Positions 5,854-8,578 of a DNA stretch of 8,578 bases are shown here, piece by piece. The position numbers were made by a program, and so were the translations under genes. Source of the stretch: an uncultured Streptococcus sp. (lineage in GTDB: Bacteria > Bacillota > Bacilli > Lactobacillales > Streptococcaceae); assembly GCA_916048145.1 (NCBI GenBank), contig CAJZGT010000053.1:1-8578 (forward strand). Direction: 5' to 3'. Every line of letters starts with the position of its first letter. Positions within the stretch are counted from its first letter, which is position 1. The notes below the pieces were generated by a model. The model saw nothing but the letters and a program-made list of their open reading frames with translations. It was not told the DNA's origin and did not search any database.

Positions 5854-6303
5854 TTAGCTTGTTTTTTTTGCATAGAACACTTGCAAGCGCCCTGTATTTT
5901 CGACATAGTTCCCAACACCATTGTATTTTTCTTGAGCTTCCTTGTTTATCATTTGAAAAGTATTCAATTCATCCAAGCTGATTTCTCTGATATTTTTAAG
6001 TTTCAGCCAGTGATAATCTTGATCGTCTGCAAATAGGCTTGGAGCATAAATAGCAGCATCCAAAGGAGCTGATTTTTTATTAAAAAATTGGTAAAGTACC
6101 AAATCAGCAATATAAGTAAATTCTTTACTCACAAGCAATATTTTACTTACTTTTGTAAGTTTTTTAGGATCCATTCTGTTACTTGTGCTGAAGTATACAG
6201 AACCTACTTCGTTAGCTTTCTCTAAGTGAGCATCCAGCACCTCTTTTGCCGAGCAAATATCAATCCCTACGACAGGGAGAGCAACGCTATACGTAACCGA
6301 CAT
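5854..6303 (-). CDS. 149-aa protein of unknown function, strongly expressed design
   Basis: Not recognised. It is a soluble-looking 149-aa protein without signal peptide or membrane segment. An N-terminal segment (1-30) leads to a beta-rich part: VGSVYFSTSNR (33-43), KVSKILLVSKEFTYIADLVL (51-70), AAIYAPSLF (83-91), HWLKLKNIREISLDELNTFQ (98-117). The alternation of short strands with a tryptophan-containing HWLKL strand faintly recalls small beta-barrel domains of the PUA/ASCH/EVE type, but this is weak. Its expression signals are very good: GGAGG (6316-6312) lies 8 bases before the ATG, and the promoter is close to consensus with a palindromic operator at the predicted start of transcription. 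It is a single-gene unit framed by two terminators. The setting beside a predicted nuclease and a small RNA makes an accessory, stress or defence role plausible, without proof. Confidence 0.8.
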   Translation of the reverse strand: MSVTYSVALPVVGIDICSAKEVLDAHLEKANEVGSVYFSTSNRMDPKKLTKVSKILLVSKEFTYIADLVLYQFFNKKSAPLDAAIYAPSLFADDQDYHWLKLKNIREISLDELNTFQMINKEAQEKYNGVGNYVENTGRLQVFYAKKTS

Positions 6304-6371
6304 AAATTTGACCTCCGGTAAATTAATATTTTTTTCAGATATACTAGCAATATAAATTGTGCTAGTTACAG

Positions 6372-6424
6372 TCTAGTTAATAACTAGATATATATATTCT
6401 AGCATACAGTTAGATAAAAGTCAA
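6372..6424 (-). promoter_or_regulatory. Promoter and palindromic operator of the 149-aa gene
   Basis: On the minus strand TTGACT (6424-6419), 17 bases, TAGAAT (6401-6396) with TG before it (TGCTAGAAT). The predicted start is near 6389. The perfect 17-bp palindrome TCTAGTTAATAACTAGA (6372-6388) follows at once, so a repressor there would block initiation. Further CTAG half-sites occur at 6361-6365 and 6344-6349; CTAGCA (6344-6349) and TGCTAG (6360-6365) form a second inverted repeat in the leader. The leader is about 85 bases long. Confidence 0.75.
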
Positions 6425-6447
6425 GTGATTATGCTTCAAGCCATAAT

Positions 6448-6485
6448 AAAAAAATAACCCCTACCGCCGTAGGGGTTATTTTTTT
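6448..6485. terminator. Very strong bidirectional terminator
   Basis: The arms 6448-6464 and 6469-6485 are perfect 17-base reverse complements (AAAAAAATAACCCCTAC / GTAGGGGTTATTTTTTT) with a CGCC loop. A GC-rich stem core is flanked by seven A and seven T. It works in both directions; on the minus strand it ends the small RNA and the nuclease operon just before the promoter of the 149-aa gene. Confidence 0.93.
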
Positions 6486-6597
6486 ATTAAAAGATTAAAA
6501 GAAAATAATAGTGGGGTGACCTTCCCACATCTCTTTAAGACCACGAGGGCGTGACGGCTGCCTGTTCCGTCCTTATTATTTTCCTTTTTCTCACTTA
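6448..6597 (-). ncRNA. Candidate small RNA with a cloverleaf-like fold
   Basis: A promoter at 6631-6603 and the strong terminator at 6448-6485 define a transcript of about 150 bases with no open reading frame of note. Its core folds by hand into four helices on the minus strand. P1 is GAAAATAATA (6583-6574) with TATTATTTTC (6510-6501), 10 perfect pairs. P2 is GACGG (6571-6567) with CCGTC (6557-6553) and a 9-base loop. P3 is CACG (6553-6550) with CGTG (6545-6542) and a CCCT loop, sharing one C with P2. P4 is GTGGG (6528-6524) with CCCAC (6515-6511) and an 8-base loop. P1 closes the multiloop, so the shape is cloverleaf-like. It lacks a T-loop (TTCGA) and a tRNA-length acceptor stem and is not a normal tRNA. 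It lies just downstream of a predicted nuclease gene and could be an antitoxin, decoy or guide RNA; that is inference. No known RNA family was recognised. Confidence 0.62.
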
Positions 6598-6602
6598 CTT
6601 AA

Positions 6603-6631
6603 AGTATATCACAGAGATATAAAAAATACAA
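6603..6631 (-). promoter_or_regulatory. Promoter of the candidate small RNA
   Basis: On the minus strand TTGTAT (6631-6626), 17 bases, then TATACT (6608-6603), with TGA directly before it (extended -10 TGATATACT). Initiation is expected near 6597-6596. It lies between the nuclease stop codon and the RNA core, so the RNA can be made independently of the upstream operon. The AT-only hairpin AAAAAG / CTTTTT around 6633-6647 could give weak termination of the nuclease transcript. Confidence 0.68.
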
Positions 6632-6668
6632 AAAAAAGTTACTTTTTCGTCCTTTTTATCAAGAAAAT

Positions 6669-7034
6669 CTACATTTTCCGCATTCTTTTGGCGTCCAGAT
6701 AATTCTTGAGTTTATTGTCCGTTAATGGGTACATGGTGCGAACACTTCCATTTTTAGGGTCAAGACGAACAGCAACTAGAGTATTCTCTTCGAGCAATTT
6801 TACAAATTGTAAAGATTTTCCGTCAGGGTGTAACCCTACATAATCTGGGGTTGTTAAAATATCTGGAATTTGACTGTACGTTTTTTCAAAATCGGCGAAC
6901 TCGTCCCCGTGTCGTTTCAGCATATGCTTTTTACGATTTTTCGCCAAAATAATTGGGTCATTTTCATTATATGAGAGACCAAACTCAGTAATGATTTCTT
7001 GGGAGAATTTCCCTACTTCCGTGACTTTCTGCAT
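6669..7034 (-). CDS. Predicted PBECR-type nuclease, candidate toxin
   Basis: A 121-aa basic protein whose second half resembles the PBECR domains (phage-barnase-EndoU-colicin E5/D-RelE-like nucleases, best fit PBECR3-like). Visible are RKKHMLKRHGDEF (34-46) with H37 and H42, the IPDILTTPDYVGL segment (56-68), the strand SLQFVKL (74-80) and the strand LVAVRLD (86-92), then VRTMYPLT (98-105). Members are predicted RNases found in phage and mobile-element toxins. The histidines are the obvious candidate catalytic residues, but this is not proven. The start is unusual: no ribosome site precedes the ATG, and an extended -10 box sits so close that transcription should begin at the ATG itself. The start codon also lies in a 13-bp inverted repeat. 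The 256-aa gene ends 44 bases upstream on the same strand, and a small RNA follows. A toxin role is inference from family and setting. Confidence 0.62.
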   Translation of the reverse strand: MQKVTEVGKFSQEIITEFGLSYNENDPIILAKNRKKHMLKRHGDEFADFEKTYSQIPDILTTPDYVGLHPDGKSLQFVKLLEENTLVAVRLDPKNGSVRTMYPLTDNKLKNYLDAKRMRKM

Positions 7035-7064
7035 GTTTATATTATATCATGAAACATGCAGAAA
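7026..7064 (-). promoter_or_regulatory. Inverted repeat, extended -10 promoter and leaderless start of the nuclease gene
   Basis: TTTCTGCATGTTT (7026-7038) and AAACATGCAGAAA (7052-7064) are perfect 13-base reverse complements around a 13-base spacer. The spacer holds the consensus extended -10 TGATATAAT on the minus strand (7049-7041). The last T of the -10 box is 6 bases from the ATG at 7034, so the expected transcription start is the A of the ATG, a leaderless message. No convincing -35 box is seen. A protein bound to the repeat would cover the promoter. In a read-through transcript from the upstream gene the repeat would form a hairpin that hides the start codon. Confidence 0.7.
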
Positions 7065-7078
7065 ATTGGTGAAGTAGA

Positions 7079-7849
7079 CTATTTTATTTCATTATTTGCC
7101 CATCTTTCCACGTCTCTTAAGAACCATTCAATAATTTGATTTTTGTCTGTATTGTACACGTCGTCACGGGAATCAAACTTATAAACTAACGGAGATTTTT
7201 GTCTAAATCGATAAGATATAATATCTAACATTTGTTTTGTTTCAGCTGGAGCTTCTATATATCTATAATCAACTTGTTGAATATGCCAGAGGTCTAAAAA
7301 CATTGAGTAGTATTGTTTTAGAACTTGGTCAAATCCTTCTACAAGAGACAATGCGCTCGCATAGTATATAGTATCTTTCTTTTTTTGTTCTTGATACAAG
7401 TTCGATTCCTTGAACTTATTCACTTGTAAGTACATAAGTTCCTCGTACATTAAGCGTTTATTATTTGATTTTGATTCATCTTGCTTTCTTAGTACAAACC
7501 TATTAAAATCATCTGATAAGATTAAATCACGAAATTGATAGTAATTTAATATAGTTCGATGGCCTCTTTTTGTTGGAGCATATTTTTTAATTATAGCATT
7601 CAGCTGATTACGATTATTAGTGGAATCTACTGACATGCTTATTCCAAAAACATCATCAAGGAATTCTCTTAAATCTCTAGATGTGATTTTTAAAGTGCTT
7701 GTAAATACTTTTTCTAGTTCAGAGGGTCTAAAAAACATCTCCCAATTTTCTCTGTTTACATCATTATGTAGTTTTTCGAGACTTTTCCAATCTAATGGTC
7801 GTATGAAGTCTATCCCCCGTAGCTTGTCTAAATTAAAAGTAATTTCCAT
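7079..7849 (-). CDS. 256-aa protein of unknown function upstream of the nuclease
   Basis: Not recognised. A soluble, lysine-, tyrosine- and asparagine-rich protein without signal peptide or membrane helices. It looks mostly helical. The first part (1-110) contains RPSELEKVF and KITSRDLREFLDDVFGI, the middle (about 115-165) is strongly charged, and the last part has ALSLVEGFDQVLKQYYSMFL (about 169-188) and ends with NQIIEWFLRDVERWANNEIK. The start is clear: AGGAG (7860-7856) lies 6 bases before the ATG. It has its own promoter and probably shares transcripts with the nuclease gene, whose start lies 44 bases downstream. The size, order and shared strand would fit a partner, such as an antitoxin or a sensor, for the nuclease, but no motif proves it. 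No catalytic pattern such as the HEPN RxxxxH was found. Confidence 0.78.
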   Translation of the reverse strand: MEITFNLDKLRGIDFIRPLDWKSLEKLHNDVNRENWEMFFRPSELEKVFTSTLKITSRDLREFLDDVFGISMSVDSTNNRNQLNAIIKKYAPTKRGHRTILNYYQFRDLILSDDFNRFVLRKQDESKSNNKRLMYEELMYLQVNKFKESNLYQEQKKKDTIYYASALSLVEGFDQVLKQYYSMFLDLWHIQQVDYRYIEAPAETKQMLDIISYRFRQKSPLVYKFDSRDDVYNTDKNQIIEWFLRDVERWANNEIK

Positions 7850-7865
7850 ATAAAACTCCTAAAAA

Positions 7866-7980
7866 AGTTAGTTTGCTAATTATTTGTAAAAAAATGATAT
7901 AACAAAAACTCGATAATATCAACGTTTTAAGACGTTTTGGGTTAAATGGATAAATTAAAAAATAGTTAGTTTTTTAATTC
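7866..7980. promoter_or_regulatory. Duplicated 17-bp operator-like repeat between divergent genes
   Basis: AGTTAGTTTGCTAATTA (7866-7882) and AGTTAGTTTTTTAATTC (7964-7980) match at 14 of 17 bases, are in the same orientation and both follow an A run. One lies just past the expected start of the minus-strand 256-aa gene, the other over the -35 region of the plus-strand 109-aa gene. A second short repeat, ACGTTTT (7922-7928 and 7932-7938), lies at the -35 box of the minus promoter. One regulator could control both genes. Confidence 0.5.
7894..7922 (-). promoter_or_regulatory. Promoter of the 256-aa gene
   Basis: On the minus strand TTGATA (7922-7917), 17 bases, TATCAT (7899-7894), each one base from consensus. 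Transcription should start near 7887 and run through the 256-aa gene toward the nuclease gene. Confidence 0.65.
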
Positions 7981-7989
7981 GTGGTTTCG

Positions 7990-8032
7990 TATAATATAAG
8001 CATAAAAGAAGAAAGGCAGGCTGAACAGCCTG
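7990..8032 (+). promoter_or_regulatory. Promoter -10 box and leader hairpin of the 109-aa gene
   Basis: A consensus TATAAT lies at 7990-7995, without a good -35 box; the repeat 7964-7980 occupies that place. The leader holds a perfect hairpin CAGGCT (8017-8022) / AGCCTG (8027-8032) with a GAAC loop. It lies between a purine-rich GAAGAAAGG (8008-8016) and the start codon, where the only nearby ribosome site is a weak ATAGGT (8033-8038). Confidence 0.55.
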
Positions 8033-8045
8033 ATAGGTCGTATTT

Positions 8046-8375
8046 ATGACAACAAAAGAACAACTACTTAAAGAGGTAGAGGAATTAAAAGTCTCCATAT
8101 TTGCAGATTGCGGTCAGACAAGTTGGCGTTATCATGTTCAGAAAACTTGGACAAAAAAAGAAACAGAAAAAGCACTTGAAGAGATTGGACAAGGTGCGAC
8201 TACAATTGATTTAGCTCCAGATGGTCTAAAAGAAATTTGGAGAAATGACTTTACTGACAAAAAGTATTCACGTGATTATTGGGTTATTAAAAACTACACA
8301 TCTGACCAGCTTGAAGAGTATGTAATCCTTTTAAAAGAGTTACAATCACGAGTTCTGCCATATTTTGACAAATAG
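8046..8375 (+). CDS. 109-aa acidic protein of unknown function
   Basis: Not recognised. It is a small soluble protein rich in glutamate and lysine. It begins with a short amphipathic, possibly coiled-coil helix (KEQLLKEVEELKVSI, 4-18), has a central aromatic part (SWRYHVQKTWTKKETEKALE and LKEIWRNDFTDKKYSRDYWV), and ends with a second helix (DQLEEYVILLKELQSRVL). No membrane segment or classical helix-turn-helix is visible. The start at 8046 is supported by the first ATG after the TATAAT promoter and by an uninterrupted frame to a hairpin terminator, although its ribosome site is weak. It is transcribed divergently from the 256-aa gene and shares a duplicated operator-like repeat with it, so it may belong to the same accessory module, for example as an accessory or inhibitor protein. 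Confidence 0.72.
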   Translation: MTTKEQLLKEVEELKVSIFADCGQTSWRYHVQKTWTKKETEKALEEIGQGATTIDLAPDGLKEIWRNDFTDKKYSRDYWVIKNYTSDQLEEYVILLKELQSRVLPYFDK

Positions 8376-8376
8376 A

Positions 8377-8412
8377 CAACTTTCCGAAAAAGACCAATTT
8401 TTCGGAAAGTTG
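8377..8412 (+). terminator. Perfect 15-bp inverted repeat, likely terminator of the 109-aa gene
   Basis: CAACTTTCCGAAAAA (8377-8391) and TTTTTCGGAAAGTTG (8398-8412) are perfect reverse complements with a 6-base loop, beginning one base after the stop codon. The following T run is interrupted (CTTTCTTTT). An adjoining smaller hairpin GCTTTC / GAAAGC (8412-8417, 8424-8429) follows at once. Confidence 0.65.
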
Positions 8413-8429
8413 CTTTCTTTTAGGAAAGC

Positions 8430-8578
8430 ATCTAAAAAACGCCCAAATCTTTTGCGCCTCTAGGGGTTTCTACTGATGTGTTGTATGCAAAAAAGTCTGA
8501 AAAGCTCTCAGGATCGTTGTCTTAGCACCAAAAATACGTGAAATTTGCATAATTAAAATAAATTTCAGGGGGAGTTAT
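8430..8578. other. Non-coding end of the window, no gene seen
   Basis: No open reading frame with a ribosome site is present. The last 60 bases are AT-rich (AATTAAAATAAATTTCA near 8550-8566). If the window is a circular plasmid opened at this point, this stretch would lie just upstream of the iterons and could be the AT-rich unwinding part of the origin. That depends on circularity, which the sequence alone does not show. Confidence 0.3.

Noticed and set aside
6501..6583. A tRNA gene
   Set aside because: The three arms on a closing stem recall a tRNA, but the closing stem is 10 bp and AU-rich, there is no TTCGA T-loop, and no 7-bp acceptor with a discriminator and CCA is visible.
6486..6597. 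A type III toxin-antitoxin repeat RNA
   Set aside because: Type III antitoxin RNAs normally carry tandem repeats before the toxin gene. This locus is single-copy and lies after the nuclease gene, so only a looser RNA link is proposed.
7620..7853. A 77-aa plus-strand reading frame antisense to the 256-aa gene
   Set aside because: It lies fully inside the well-supported minus-strand gene and has no promoter or ribosome site of its own.
8377..8412. A Xer (dif-like) recombination site in the TTTCCGAAAAA / TTTTTCGGAAA inverted repeat
   Set aside because: The perfect 15-bp arms begin one base after a stop codon and fit a terminator. I cannot compare with the streptococcal dif site reliably here, and the 6-base perfectly symmetrical layout is not typical of the atypical XerS site.

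Overview
The window looks like most or all of a small theta-replicating plasmid, or a plasmid-like segment, from a low-GC Firmicute. A streptococcal or lactococcal host is most likely. The clues are AT-rich DNA, good AGGAGG-type ribosome sites, extended -10 (TGnTATAAT) promoters, an iteron-driven Rep_3 initiator of the lactococcal/streptococcal kind, and two proteins related to XerS, the single-recombinase Xer system of streptococci and lactococci. Whether the two ends join into a circle cannot be decided here; the sequence starts abruptly inside an iteron array.

Layout. Positions 1-933 hold three 22-bp iterons, the rep promoter and the rep gene, closed by a hairpin terminator. Positions 934-1465 are non-coding but structured: a degenerate 95-bp-offset direct repeat, a nested inverted-repeat region, and an operator and promoter. 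Positions 1466-3295 hold a two-gene operon: a small protein resembling the first winged-helix half of a Rep_3 initiator, then a protein with a Replic_Relax-like region. A convergent terminator follows. Positions 3459-5740 (minus strand) hold two tandem paralogues of XerS. Both have lost the catalytic arginines and the C-terminal tyrosine segment, and each has its own near-identical promoter. Between them lies a second array of 22-bp repeats that resembles the rep iterons in inverted orientation. Positions 5803-7922 (minus strand) are an accessory block. In transcription order it contains a 256-aa protein of unknown function, a small predicted PBECR-type (barnase/EndoU/colicin E5-D/RelE-like) nuclease whose promoter and start codon sit in a 13-bp inverted repeat, a probable small RNA with its own promoter and a cloverleaf-like fold ending at a very strong terminator, and a 149-aa protein of unknown function behind a palindromic operator. 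Positions 7850-8412 hold a divergent regulatory region and a 109-aa unknown protein on the plus strand, closed by a 15-bp inverted repeat. Positions 8413-8578 show no gene.

How the parts may work together (inference). Rep and the iterons provide replication and its self-control. The dead recombinase pair, the short Rep-like protein and the Replic_Relax-like protein share an upstream promoter element (CTATCATAnTyyGATTT), so they may form one regulated maintenance module that uses DNA binding without cleavage. The nuclease, small RNA and unknown partner genes look like an undescribed toxin-antitoxin or defence cassette. The small RNA next to a predicted RNase, and the leaderless, hairpin-guarded nuclease start, are the two observations most worth testing.
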